A stretch of DNA of 41,848 nt. Origin: an uncultured Flavobacteriaceae bacterium (GTDB lineage: Bacteria > Bacteroidota > Bacteroidia > Flavobacteriales > Flavobacteriaceae). A model generated the notes under the pieces. That model ran no database searches and was not told the origin of the DNA. It worked only from the letters and a program-made list of their open reading frames with translations. A program made the translations under genes and the position numbers. The first letter of the stretch is position 1. The number at the start of each line of letters is the position of its first letter. Below are positions 1 through 8,157 of the stretch, in pieces. Location: NCBI GenBank assembly GCA_947494205.1, contig CANLUH010000030.1, forward strand, positions 1 to 41,848. Reading direction: 5' to 3'.

Positions 1-588
1 AAACCAAGGAAGAATTATACAAAAACAACCCATTCTAAACATTGGTTAAGGAAATACCCAAATCTAATGAAAGATGTTACACCTGTAAGGCCAGAGGAAT
101 ATTTTGTAAGCGATATTACTTATATTAAAAGTAGGGAAAGAACTCATTACCTATCTTTGGTAACAGATGCTTATAGCAGAAAAATAATGGGATATCATTT
201 AAGTAATGATATGAGTGCAGAAAATGTAGTAATGGCAATCAAGATGGCTACAAATAACAGGATAACTTCTAAAGAAATCATACATCATTCTGATAGAGGT
301 TTACAGTATTGTTCTTCAGTATATCAAAATGAATTAAGAAAATCTAATACCATACCATCTATGACAGATGGGTATGACTGTTATCAGAATGCACTAGCTG
401 AACGTATAAACGGTATTCTAAAAGGAGAATTCCTTATCAATAAATGTAATACAGGAAACGAATTAAAACAATTAATCAAAGAATCTATTAAAACTTATAA
501 TAATAAAAGACCACATTTGAGTCTTAATATGAAAACACCTAACTTTATACACAACAAAAAACCAGAGCTGTTAAATGCTCTGGTTTAA
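1..588 (+). CDS. IS3-family transposase OrfB, C-terminal part (5' truncated by window edge)
   Basis: This is the DDE integrase (rve) domain that cuts and joins the ends of an IS3-family element. The frame is open from base 1, so the gene starts outside the window; the ATG at 67 is internal, because residues before it (RKYPNL just upstream) continue the family's typical sequence. The catalytic triad is visible: D in VSDITYI, D in HHSDRG, and E in ALAERINGILKGE, with the spacing expected of a DDE domain. The C-terminal YNNKRPHLSL motif is also characteristic. In this family OrfB is usually made by frameshifting from OrfA, which cannot be seen here. Nothing in the visible part is broken. Confidence 0.93.
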   Translation, partial: KPRKNYTKTTHSKHWLRKYPNLMKDVTPVRPEEYFVSDITYIKSRERTHYLSLVTDAYSRKIMGYHLSNDMSAENVVMAIKMATNNRITSKEIIHHSDRGLQYCSSVYQNELRKSNTIPSMTDGYDCYQNALAERINGILKGEFLINKCNTGNELKQLIKESIKTYNNKRPHLSLNMKTPNFIHNKKPELLNALV

Positions 589-626
589 TTTATTTTAAAT
601 CTGTCAACCTATTTTAGGACGACTCA
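1..626 (+). mobile_element. Right end of an IS3-family insertion sequence (left part outside window)
   Basis: The element enters from the left edge. It holds the end of an IS3-type transposase gene and finishes in a terminal inverted repeat at 602-626 that ends in the IS3-typical 5'-CA-3'. The repeat contains TGTCAACCTATTTTAGGACG, and its reverse complement would start with TGAGTCGTCC, as expected for an IS3-family tip. The left repeat, OrfA and any target duplication lie outside the window. The element ends 13 bp from the stop codon of the next gene, which reads towards it. Confidence 0.85.
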
Positions 627-638
627 TATAATAGAAAA

Positions 639-2213
639 TTACTTCCCTATTTTTTTAAGTATCATTTCTATCTGCGATTTCATCGCTTTATTTTCTGCTT
701 TTAAAACTTCTAATTCTTTTTTAGTTGTTTCTAAAGCCGCCTCTGTATCTTGTAATTGTTTATTTAATGCAGAATTGTTAACTGTATCTGCTGTTTTTGC
801 TCTTAAAGCATAAGGTACACTAACAAACTGAGTTGTTCCTACATTTTGAAAAACAAAACCACCATCTGCATTTAATTCTACAGACAAAAAGTAGTTATCT
901 GCACCCCAATCGATATCTCTAAATAAAGAGCTTGCAGAACTTCCGTTACCTATTTGAAAACTTACCATTCCTAAATCGGATGTTGTAACCTGGTGTAATT
1001 CGCTGTAAACAGACTGACCTGTAGCTCCTCCTTTTAATACACTCATTTTAAAAGTTACAAATTGATTTGCTAACACAGCTCCACTTGCATCTTTTACAAC
1101 AGATTGATAGTTTAGTAATTCTGGTACTTGACCAGTTCCCATAGACTGTGCATTTTCTAATGCATCCAATCTAGCTTCAACATCCGCTAAAATTGGTGAT
1201 AAATCTACATCTGTTTGGTTTGCGTTATTATCTAACGATAATGATAAGGTTTGATCATTCAACTCAAAAACATCTGCACCTTGCGCATCTTCTCCTGCTA
1301 CAGCAACCCAAGCAGTCCCATTCCATGAATACGACATGTTTGTTTCGGTATCGTATACTAACATTCCGTTTTCAGCAACGGTTAATGTACCACCAAATGT
1401 TGTACGTTCTGCTGTTGTCATTCTATTTAATAAAATACCTCGTGTAGTGCTTGCTAAATCTAAAGATGCATTAGCGTTTGGAGTTGTAGTCCCCACTCCT
1501 AATTGATCTTGTACGTAAGCATTTCCTTTTAAAGAAGCATTTCCATTAACCTCTAATTTTTCATCTGGATTTGTATCTCCTAAACTAACATTACCATTTG
1601 CAGCGATAAAAACAGCATTATCTGGTGCTCCTGGCTTTATTTTAAATGGTAATTTACTACCATTGGTAACATCTCTAATAAAAAAATTGGTTTCGTTACC
1701 TGCTACATCCCAAGTCTGAGGTGTCCAGCCATTAGCTCCATTTTGTTCTAAACGTAGTGTTGGGCTATCTCCATCTGTTACTTGTAACTCTACAACTGGC
1801 GCATTGGTTCCTAGACCTACATTACCTCCAGAACCACTAATATATAATGCATTTGCTCCAGCTCCGGCCATAATTCTAAAAGGATTACTCCCTGCAGTGG
1901 CATCATCTATTCCAAAATAATTACCTCCTCCATTACCTGAATCGTTAATTGTAATTCTCCAATCGTTTCCTGGAAAACTGGCACTTGATGAAGTATCATC
2001 GAAATGAATTCTAAGGTTATTTTCTTTCATTCTAAACGTATCGAAGCCAAAGTTTTCACTACTTGTGGCATCTATACCAATAGCTAAACTTCCTACTGCA
2101 ATTAAATCGTCGTTAAATACTTGTGCTCCAGCGACAGGAACATCTTGATCGGACTGTGCGAATGCACCTGAAGTCACAATCATAAATAATATAGCGCTTA
2201 TTATTTTTTTCAT
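639..2213 (-). CDS. Secreted surface protein with tail-fibre-like repeats and C-terminal coiled coil
   Basis: A signal peptide (MKKIISAILF..., cleavage after AFAQ, about residue 19) sends this 524-residue protein through Sec. The middle carries repeated short beta-rich units of the type GNVGLGTNAP / VSLGDTNPDEKLEVNGN / QLGVGTTTPN, which are common in Bacteroidota tail-fibre-like and adhesin-like proteins. A conserved block follows (GILLNRMTTAER ... GMLVYDTETNMSYSWNGTAWV), then a beta-rich domain, and the last 40 residues are a heptad-rich coiled coil (QLQDTEAALETTKKELEV...). Proteins of this type often end in an S74 self-cleaving chaperone, but the coiled coil takes that place here. No T9SS tail is seen. 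The likely role is a trimeric extracellular or outer-membrane-associated fibre; this is inference from architecture. The function is unknown. Confidence 0.75.
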   Translation of the reverse strand: MKKIISAILFMIVTSGAFAQSDQDVPVAGAQVFNDDLIAVGSLAIGIDATSSENFGFDTFRMKENNLRIHFDDTSSSASFPGNDWRITINDSGNGGGNYFGIDDATAGSNPFRIMAGAGANALYISGSGGNVGLGTNAPVVELQVTDGDSPTLRLEQNGANGWTPQTWDVAGNETNFFIRDVTNGSKLPFKIKPGAPDNAVFIAANGNVSLGDTNPDEKLEVNGNASLKGNAYVQDQLGVGTTTPNANASLDLASTTRGILLNRMTTAERTTFGGTLTVAENGMLVYDTETNMSYSWNGTAWVAVAGEDAQGADVFELNDQTLSLSLDNNANQTDVDLSPILADVEARLDALENAQSMGTGQVPELLNYQSVVKDASGAVLANQFVTFKMSVLKGGATGQSVYSELHQVTTSDLGMVSFQIGNGSSASSLFRDIDWGADNYFLSVELNADGGFVFQNVGTTQFVSVPYALRAKTADTVNNSALNKQLQDTEAALETTKKELEVLKAENKAMKSQIEMILKKIGK

Positions 2214-2530
2214 GATATTAAGTTTTTTGCTAAATTATTTATTTCACTGCAGTTATATTGATTTTCACTAGGGTTTGTAACGGTGTTATTTTGCGTTATA
2301 TCGAATATTATAAAAGACAATTCTAAATCTTATTCTATAAAAATTCATTTTTAAGGCCTAGTATTTTCTTTTCCCTTGCCAAATCTAGCAAGACCTTTAT
2401 TTAATGCGATAGATTACAACAAGTACATGTAAGCCATAATAAAATCAATACTTCCCATTATTCCGTTTTAGCCTCCATTTTTCAGCTTCAACATATTTTA
2501 ATAGTATTAAGGTGCTTTTCTAAACTTTAT
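2214..2530. other. Divergent intergenic region with a weak promoter candidate
   Basis: This roughly 320-bp region separates two divergent secreted-protein genes. A TAnnTTTG match (TAGATTTG) lies on the minus strand at 2380-2387, inside a small inverted repeat (CTTGC at 2375-2379, GCAAG at 2388-2392). No TTG lies at the usual spacing upstream, so the promoter call is weak. I see no convincing small ORF or RNA gene. Confidence 0.3.
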
Positions 2531-2566
2531 TTGCAGCAACAAAATAAAACGAATTACAAAATTAAA

Positions 2567-3952
2567 ATGTTTAGAAAAATGAAAAATAGAATTTTATCAA
2601 TTGCAGTATTAGCATTAATGAGTTTAACCTCTTGTAGTAGCGATGATGACGCTGCTGTTATTAATACCAACGGAAACAACAATGATCAGTCTAGAACCTT
2701 TAGATTAACTTTAAGAAACGCTATAAATTATTTAAACGTTAAAACAATAGGAGATGGGCCTTTAACAACTACTGGAGCATACCACGAGGTATCTTTTAAG
2801 GCAACAAAAGGAACATATTTAAGTTTTGCCAACATGTTTGCTCAAAGTAACGATTGGTTTTTTGGAACCAATAGTCAAGGTATTAAATTATGGGATGGAG
2901 ATACACCAAGAACGGGTGATATCTCTAACGCTGTAAAAGTATGGGATGCTGGTAGCGAACAAGACGAAAACTTTTTAACAGATTTCCCAAACACGTTATA
3001 TACAGCGCCAAACCAATCGTCTCCAGATTCGGGTCCAGCAGATAGTGATACTTCTGTAAGAGATACAGGACGAAATATTTTAAACTACTTGTCTGCTTAT
3101 TTATCGTACGATGCTGCAACAAAGTATTTTACATTAAAAATTGTAAAAGCTAATAGAGAAACATTACACAACCCTGGATTTATTACACCTGGAATATTAG
3201 TTGTACACACCCAAGATAATGCTTTATTTGAAGCTGGTGCACCTTTAAAAGCTAACGGATTAGAAGCTTTAGCAGAAGATGGTTCGCCAATGGCTATTTA
3301 CCAATGGTTTAAAAAAGAAGGAAATGCTGGAGCTCCACTACGTTTATCGTCATCTATGTCTGTATTATCTCCTGCCGTAGCTTATGTACACCAAGGGGAA
3401 CAATCGCCATTATTTACTAAAGGGGAGACTGCAGTTGCTACTTCTGGATTAAAGGAATTAGCAGAAGACGGTGACCCAAATGTAGCTTATAATTACTTAA
3501 ATGGTTTAGAAAACGTAACGGCTTTTAAAAGTGATAATGGTGCTGCTCCTGGAGAATATATTTCTTTTGAGGTACAAGCAAGACCTGGATATAGATTAAA
3601 TTTCGCAACTATGTTTGTATCGTCTAACGATTGGTTTATTTCTAACAACCAACAAGGTATTGAGTTATTTAACGAAGATGGTACAGTAAAAACAGAATTT
3701 ACAATTAATAAAAACTACTTATACGATTCTGGTACAGAAGAAGACCAAACTGTTGGTTTAGGTAATGGACAACCAATGAATGGAAATGCTAGTGTAGGCA
3801 CAGATAACGATACTACTGTAAGGCGCGTAACTGCCTTAGAAGATGTACAGTTTGGAAAAGGCACTATTAGTTCTGCTGCTGGTGTTACTCAAAAATACGA
3901 AGAAAGAGGTGGCTATAATTTAATAGAAGTTACTGTTGAAGAGATTAACTAA
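2567..3952 (+). CDS. Lipoprotein with two spondin domains
   Basis: An exported lipoprotein of about 461 residues. The signal peptide ends in the lipobox LTSC and is followed by SSDDD, the acidic motif linked to surface export of Bacteroidota lipoproteins. Two copies of a spondin_N-like domain follow. Each has the matching core (F.A..FA.SNDWFF..NSQGI.LW in the first, FATMFVSSNDWFISNNQQGIELF in the second), then a V.D.GSEQDE / YDSGTEEDQ acidic stretch. The family is usually one such domain in secreted bacterial proteins of unknown role. The frame could start upstream at a TTG (2531), but ATG 2567 or ATG 2579 gives a normal lipoprotein signal; 2567 is used here. The gene converges on the next one across a strong hairpin at 4009-4042. 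Confidence 0.82.
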   Translation: MFRKMKNRILSIAVLALMSLTSCSSDDDAAVINTNGNNNDQSRTFRLTLRNAINYLNVKTIGDGPLTTTGAYHEVSFKATKGTYLSFANMFAQSNDWFFGTNSQGIKLWDGDTPRTGDISNAVKVWDAGSEQDENFLTDFPNTLYTAPNQSSPDSGPADSDTSVRDTGRNILNYLSAYLSYDAATKYFTLKIVKANRETLHNPGFITPGILVVHTQDNALFEAGAPLKANGLEALAEDGSPMAIYQWFKKEGNAGAPLRLSSSMSVLSPAVAYVHQGEQSPLFTKGETAVATSGLKELAEDGDPNVAYNYLNGLENVTAFKSDNGAAPGEYISFEVQARPGYRLNFATMFVSSNDWFISNNQQGIELFNEDGTVKTEFTINKNYLYDSGTEEDQTVGLGNGQPMNGNASVGTDNDTTVRRVTALEDVQFGKGTISSAAGVTQKYEERGGYNLIEVTVEEIN

Positions 3953-4008
3953 CCTGATGCTGTTCCCAATAGGCATCACATAGCATGTTTTTTACGCATG
4001 TTAAAACC

Positions 4009-4042
4009 AAAAAAGTGCACCTAAATTTAGGTGCACTTTTTT
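4009..4042. terminator. Bidirectional intrinsic terminator
   Basis: A perfect inverted repeat (AAAAAGTGCACCTAAA / TTTAGGTGCACTTTTT) has an A-run on the left and a T-run on the right, so it can end transcripts from both convergent neighbours. Confidence 0.88.
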
Positions 4043-4062
4043 ATTTACTTTATAATAGTATT

Positions 4063-4647
4063 CTATTGTACGTTTACTCCTGTAAAAGTTACTTCTATAT
4101 CTGTTTCTCCACCTGCATTTGTAATATCTCCATCGCTTACTCCAGTTGCCGATTTATTTGGCTCATGACGTAATGTAATAGTTAAATTACCTGTAGCAGC
4201 TGTAGTTGTAGTTACTGTAAATGTTAATCCTACAGGATTACCATCACCATCCATATCTGTATAAGCTATAGTTCCAATGTTATTAGTAGCCGAAAAGAAA
4301 AACTGGTGTTCATCGTCCTCTGCTTGTACTTCTGCTGTAATATTGTCTGCAGGATCTTCCAATTCGTTTAATAACGCTAATGAACCATTATACACTGTAT
4401 TAGCAGCTAAATCTCCACTTACAGTGATTACTGGTGCATTTGGCCCATCACCATCTAAATCGCGAGTTTGCATTGTTATAGCTGCTCCTCCTCCTTGCGG
4501 TGTTAACGTTGCTGTAAGTGTTGTAATTACTTCTTCAGCATTTACTGGTGCTGGCGTACTATCGTCATCGTTAGAACATGCGCTAAATACTACTGTTATA
4601 AGTACTAAAGTTAAAATTTTAATTGTTTTCATTTTTAAGGTTTTCAT
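4063..4647 (-). CDS. Small periplasmic/surface lipoprotein of a metal-uptake operon
   Basis: A 194-residue lipoprotein: signal peptide with lipobox FSAC followed by SNDDD. The body is beta-rich and acidic, with two DxDGDG-like patches (RDLDGDGPN, YTDMDGDGNP) that could bind a divalent ion. Similar small proteins lie directly downstream of TonB-dependent receptors in Flavobacteriaceae and are usually annotated only as a 'type 1 periplasmic binding fold' lipoprotein. The start is 2 bp after the stop of the upstream TonB receptor, so the two are co-transcribed. An alternative ATG at 4632 gives a slightly shorter signal peptide. The role is inferred: helper or substrate-binding partner of the receptor. 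Confidence 0.72.
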   Translation of the reverse strand: MKTLKMKTIKILTLVLITVVFSACSNDDDSTPAPVNAEEVITTLTATLTPQGGGAAITMQTRDLDGDGPNAPVITVSGDLAANTVYNGSLALLNELEDPADNITAEVQAEDDEHQFFFSATNNIGTIAYTDMDGDGNPVGLTFTVTTTTAATGNLTITLRHEPNKSATGVSDGDITNAGGETDIEVTFTGVNVQ

Positions 4648-4649
4648 TT

Positions 4650-7049
4650 TTAATAATTAATTTTTAAAGATACCATTACATTCCTTCCTAAATCGTCTGC
4701 AAAGTATCGTAATCTATTTAAATACTCTCTGTAAGAGGTATTAAGTATGTTATTTACATTTAAGCCCAATACAATAGGCATTTTTTCAGTTTTATTTAGG
4801 CGTATACTACTATTAAAGTGCAATACATGGTATGCACTTGGTGGCGTACTTATATCTACTAAAACATTAGTACCCGTACTAGCAATAAATTGCTCAAAAT
4901 TATTATTTGGATAACGCGACTGTCTAGCTACAAACTCGCTAGAAAGACTTGCTTTTAAATCTTTCCAATCACTATTTTCGTAACTTAATGTAGTCACCGT
5001 TTTAAACGCAGGTATATCTATTAGCGGACGATTATTTTTAGTATCGTCTCCTTTTATATAAGACATTATATTACTTAAACCCCAGTGTTTACTAATAATA
5101 TATCCTAAAGTTATATCTGCTCCTAATAATGTTGCATTCGTTTGTTTATATTCCCAAACAGGGAAAGCGCCTCTAATCGTTTGCTCTGTTCCCGACGGTT
5201 CTATATACACAAAATCGTTAATAGCGTTATAATATCCTTCAACTGTTGCTGAAAACGTGTTATTAGTATAGGTAAATGTTCCAGAAAGTCTATGGGACTG
5301 TTCTTGCTTCATTCTTAAATCTCCCAACTCTATCCTAGCGGCAGAGTGGTGTAATCCGTCGCTAAATAATTCTGAAGGATTTGGTGCTCTATTCGATAAG
5401 CTATAATTAAACAATACCGTTGCATTTGTATTTACTGTATGTTTTATGCCTGCCGATGCTGATATATTATGGTAATCGAATTTAGGATTCACTAATAATT
5501 GTGTTCCTATGTCCTCAATAACTATGTTTGCAAAATCATTATCGTAACCACGCTCTATCCAACGGCTTTCTATATAAAACTTCTTAGCATCTATACTATT
5601 AAAGTCGTAACGTAAACCTGCATCTAAAATAGTCTGCTCATTAAGTTTCCACTCGGTAGTAACAAATGCGCCTAAATCTATTTTTTCGTAATCCGGAATT
5701 AAACGTCTAACGCCAGTTTCTGGGTTTGCAAAATTGTCTTGATATCTAAACAATACACCTACATTAAATTTTCTATTAATATTAGAATCGAACTTAAAAT
5801 CTGCTAATACCGATTGGGTTTTAAGTGTTAAATCTACAGCAGGTTTATCTCTATCATCACCCACACGCCTATCAAACTCAAAACGTTGGTTGTTTTGGTA
5901 ATCGTATTGTATGGTTAACTTCCCTAAACTTTCAAAACGCTTATAAAACTTAGTTTTTAATAAATGATGCGTTACATCTTGTTTTGGGTTGTTAATTGTA
6001 TAACTAAATTCATCTTCAAATAGAGGCATATTGCTATTAATAGCGTTAACTAAATCTACTATGTTACCAATATGTGATGCTCTAAGAATTCCTGTAGTAT
6101 TGTTAATATAACTGTAAAATACATCGAAGCCTTTTTCAAATTGTTTAAATCCTCCTCTAATGGAAAATGCTTTAGCGTCTAGTCCTGTATTCGTAAGATT
6201 ATAATCTGGCGCTTCAAAATCACCAAAACGCTTATAACTTCCTTGTCCAGAAACAAACCATCCTTTTTTAAAGGTTTTTGTTAAAGTAGAACTTGCACTT
6301 CCACCTCTTCCATTAGTTTGTCCATTAATAATGGTCTTTCCAAATAAAGTATCTTTACTAATTGTTTTTACAGGGTTAAGTACAACTACCCCTCCAATAG
6401 CATCGCCACCGAATGCTAACGCTCCAGCTCCTTTTATAACAGAAAGACTTCCTGAAGCATTAATATCTATGTTTGGAGCATGTTCTATTCCCCATTCTTG
6501 ATCTTGCAAACGTACGCCATCTGTAACTATAAGAATTCTACTACTGTGTAACCCGTTAATTACAGGTTTTACAATAGCATTTCCTGTATTAATAGAAGAT
6601 ACGCCACTTATTTCTTTTAAAGCATCTCCTATAGAACCACTACTGTAAGCCTCTAATGTTTCTGTTTTTAAAACAGTCTCTTGGGCAGTAGTTGTTGTTT
6701 TCGAAGCAGATTCTCCTTGTACAGTGACCTCATTTAATTCTTCGGAGTGATGCTCTAATTTAATAGTACCAAAAGTATCTCCAGCAATTGTAACTTCTAC
6801 CGTATTAGTTTCGCAACCAATATGAGAAACAACTAAGGTTACATTACCATTACAAAGGTTTTCGAATTTAAATTTCCCATTAAAATCTGTAGATACGTAT
6901 AAGTCTTGCGTTTTTAGATGTACAGTTGCCCCTGGTAATGGTGTACCATCATGAAAATCTTTTACTTCTCCTACATACGTATACTTACAATCTTGGCTAG
7001 ATGCAAACTGACAAATTACAGCTAACACCAATACCATACAATATTTCAT
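4650..7049 (-). CDS. TonB-dependent outer-membrane receptor, ZnuD-like
   Basis: A 799-residue TonB-dependent receptor. After a signal peptide (cleavage near ASSQ) comes a carboxypeptidase D regulatory-like domain (about residues 24-100), as in many Bacteroidota receptors. The plug follows (about 115-225), and the rest is a 22-strand-type barrel ending in ...VMVSLKINY with a terminal aromatic residue. In the plug, the motif KPVINGLHSSRILIVTDGVR ... WGIEHAPNIDI matches receptors of the ZnuD group, which import zinc or haem-linked metal in Neisseria, so zinc or another transition metal is the likely substrate. It sits between a His/Cys-rich small protein upstream (33 bp gap) and a small lipoprotein downstream (2 bp gap). 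The metal cannot be read from the sequence. Confidence 0.85.
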   Translation of the reverse strand: MKYCMVLVLAVICQFASSQDCKYTYVGEVKDFHDGTPLPGATVHLKTQDLYVSTDFNGKFKFENLCNGNVTLVVSHIGCETNTVEVTIAGDTFGTIKLEHHSEELNEVTVQGESASKTTTTAQETVLKTETLEAYSSGSIGDALKEISGVSSINTGNAIVKPVINGLHSSRILIVTDGVRLQDQEWGIEHAPNIDINASGSLSVIKGAGALAFGGDAIGGVVVLNPVKTISKDTLFGKTIINGQTNGRGGSASSTLTKTFKKGWFVSGQGSYKRFGDFEAPDYNLTNTGLDAKAFSIRGGFKQFEKGFDVFYSYINNTTGILRASHIGNIVDLVNAINSNMPLFEDEFSYTINNPKQDVTHHLLKTKFYKRFESLGKLTIQYDYQNNQRFEFDRRVGDDRDKPAVDLTLKTQSVLADFKFDSNINRKFNVGVLFRYQDNFANPETGVRRLIPDYEKIDLGAFVTTEWKLNEQTILDAGLRYDFNSIDAKKFYIESRWIERGYDNDFANIVIEDIGTQLLVNPKFDYHNISASAGIKHTVNTNATVLFNYSLSNRAPNPSELFSDGLHHSAARIELGDLRMKQEQSHRLSGTFTYTNNTFSATVEGYYNAINDFVYIEPSGTEQTIRGAFPVWEYKQTNATLLGADITLGYIISKHWGLSNIMSYIKGDDTKNNRPLIDIPAFKTVTTLSYENSDWKDLKASLSSEFVARQSRYPNNNFEQFIASTGTNVLVDISTPPSAYHVLHFNSSIRLNKTEKMPIVLGLNVNNILNTSYREYLNRLRYFADDLGRNVMVSLKINY

Positions 7050-7082
7050 GTGTATTGTTTATTTGTTTATGTATAATTACTT

Positions 7083-7424
7083 CTATGTATATACAGAAAC
7101 TGGAGGCCCTCTTAAAGAAAAAGATAATTGTTTATGATTGTATAGGAAGGAATATAAATGATAACTATTCTCTAAAGTATATTCTGTTTTTACTAGCTTA
7201 TAGTTTATTGCTAAACTGTGATATTTTGTGTTAAGTTTAAATAAGCATAAATCGCACTCCTTTTCTAGTTTATGGAAGTGTGTTTTAGAATGGTTATCGC
7301 AGGATTCAAAACTATGATCATGTTCTAAATCGTGAATAGCTTTTAGAGTGGTAGGCACAAGAATGCTCATTACCAAAGTAACAGCTATTAATTTGTAAAT
7401 GATATGTTCTTTTAAATGAGACAC
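7083..7424 (-). CDS. Small His/Cys-rich exported or membrane-anchored protein, first gene of the metal-uptake operon
   Basis: A 113-residue protein with one N-terminal hydrophobic segment (about residues 10-28; signal peptide or anchor). A His/Cys-dense stretch follows: HDLEHDHSFESCDNHSKTHF, then a CDLC pair. It ends with the RGPPV motif seen in small proteins encoded next to metal receptors in flavobacteria. The His and Cys pattern suggests metal binding, but no family with a known activity is recognised. The start is GTG at 7424, since there is no in-frame ATG before the -7 box at 7445-7452 and the predicted transcript start lies only about 14 bases upstream. It heads a three-gene operon with the TonB receptor and lipoprotein. 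Confidence 0.68.
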   Translation of the reverse strand: MSHLKEHIIYKLIAVTLVMSILVPTTLKAIHDLEHDHSFESCDNHSKTHFHKLEKECDLCLFKLNTKYHSLAINYKLVKTEYTLENSYHLYSFLYNHKQLSFSLRGPPVSVYT

Positions 7425-7444
7425 GTTATTATACCTATTGCTCG

Positions 7445-7470
7445 CAAATATAACAACTTTATTAAAACAA
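7445..7470 (-). promoter_or_regulatory. Promoter of the metal-uptake operon, with overlapping inverted repeat
   Basis: TATATTTG on the minus strand (7445-7452) matches the Bacteroidota -7 box TAnnTTTG exactly. A TTG at 7468-7470 is a possible -33 box, although the 15-bp spacer is shorter than usual. The box lies in a loose inverted repeat (GTTATA ... TATAATAAC) that could bind a Fur/Zur-type repressor; that part is inference. Confidence 0.45.
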
Positions 7471-7597
7471 CTGCATTACATATTAACAAATACTTAACTA
7501 TAAAGTAGTGTTTTAATAAGTTAAAATAAACATACCGGTTATAAATTAATAAGTCCGATTAACAATAATATAAATATATCTTAGGTATAAAAATAAA

Positions 7598-7631
7598 AAA
7601 AGCTGTATTCAAAATAAATTATACAGCTTTT
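7598..7631 (-). terminator. Intrinsic terminator of the double-glycine peptide gene
   Basis: An 11-bp stem (AAAAGCTGTAT / ATACAGCTTTT) with a 12-base loop. Read on the minus strand it lies 8 bases after the stop codon at 7639 and is followed by a long T-run, a textbook terminator. Confidence 0.85.
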
Positions 7632-7638
7632 ATAACGT

Positions 7639-7794
7639 TTAATTTGGTGTAATTCCAGATACTTCTAATAAAAAATGATACGACCCAAAAAGTTCTTCGG
7701 TAGCACCACCATTTACTGCTATTAGCTCTTTATCATTTAACTCTTGAATGTTTTTTTTATTAGATAAAATTGTTTGTTCTGTTTGTTTTTTCAT
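7639..7794 (-). CDS. 51-residue bacteriocin-like peptide with double-glycine leader
   Basis: This short gene encodes MKKQTEQTILSNKKNIQ, then ELNDKELIAVNGG, then a 21-residue core from ATEELFGSYHF to SGITPN. The leader (residues 1-30) fits the double-glycine consensus cut by C39-type peptidase ABC exporters at every key place: Leu at -12, Glu at -8, Leu at -7, Val at -4, Gly at -2 and -1. The core is short, without cysteine, and mixed acidic/hydrophobic, so it is not an obvious lantibiotic or disulfide bacteriocin. The gene stands alone, with a strong terminator 8 bases downstream and a 15-bp palindrome (7854-7868) 60 bases upstream. No exporter, immunity gene or modifying enzyme is nearby, so these would have to be encoded elsewhere. 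Function unknown; signal or toxin are options. Confidence 0.75.
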   Translation of the reverse strand: MKKQTEQTILSNKKNIQELNDKELIAVNGGATEELFGSYHFLLEVSGITPN

Positions 7795-7853
7795 ATTTAA
7801 AAAATTAAAGATTACTATAAACTTAAAGATAATAAAAACGAGTTTTTTTCTTC

Positions 7854-7868
7854 TTAAGATTATCTTAA
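7854..7868. promoter_or_regulatory. 15-bp palindrome upstream of the double-glycine peptide
   Basis: TTAAGAT-T-ATCTTAA is a perfect palindrome with a one-base centre, 60 bases upstream of the peptide ATG. It could be an operator, but the AT richness of the region means chance is possible. No exact TAnnTTTG box is seen; TATCTTTA-like variants lie between it and the ATG. Confidence 0.3.
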
Positions 7869-7973
7869 TTAAAAAAAGCTTTTTTATTGTAAGTAAAGAA
7901 AATGATTTTAGAGCTATAAAATGTAAGATAGTAACTAGTTATTTTTCGTTTATACTAAAATACAGTATACAAA

Positions 7974-8001
7974 AAAAGCTTCCCTATTTAGAGAAGCTTT
8001 T
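7974..8001 (-). terminator. Terminator of tRNA-Leu
   Basis: Stem AAAAGCTTC (7974-7982) / GAAGCTTTT (7993-8001), with a T-run on the minus strand just after the tRNA 3' end. Confidence 0.8.
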
Positions 8002-8012
8002 ATCTTTTGTTG

Positions 8013-8094
8013 TGCGGGCGGCGAGACTCGAACTCGCACACCTCGCGGCACTAGATCCTAAGTCTAGCGTGTCTACCAATTCCACCACGCCCGC
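8013..8094 (-). tRNA. tRNA-Leu (anticodon UAG)
   Basis: The minus strand folds as a class II tRNA of 82 bases. The acceptor stem is GCGGGCG/CGCCCGC, the D-loop contains AATTGGTAGAC, and the anticodon stem-loop CTAGA-CTTAGGA-TCTAG gives UAG. A variable arm (TGCCGCGAGGTGT region) is followed by the T-loop GTTCGAGTC. The discriminator base is A, and CCA is not encoded. It reads CUA and other CUN leucine codons. Confidence 0.97.
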
Positions 8095-8104
8095 AAAAGA
8101 TTTA

Positions 8105-8157
8105 GTTACATTTCTGTAACGAGGATGCAAATATAGTTAAGAATTTTAATATAACAA
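8105..8157 (-). promoter_or_regulatory. Promoter of tRNA-Leu
   Basis: On the minus strand a TTG (8155-8157), a 19-bp spacer and TATATTTG (8128-8135) fit the Bacteroidota consensus well. Between the predicted start and the tRNA lies a 16-bp inverted repeat, GTTACATTTCTGTAAC (8105-8120), of unknown role. Confidence 0.7.

Noticed and set aside
7748-8119. 123-codon plus-strand frame
   Set aside because: It is antisense to the tRNA-Leu gene and the double-glycine peptide; its end is the tRNA read backwards.
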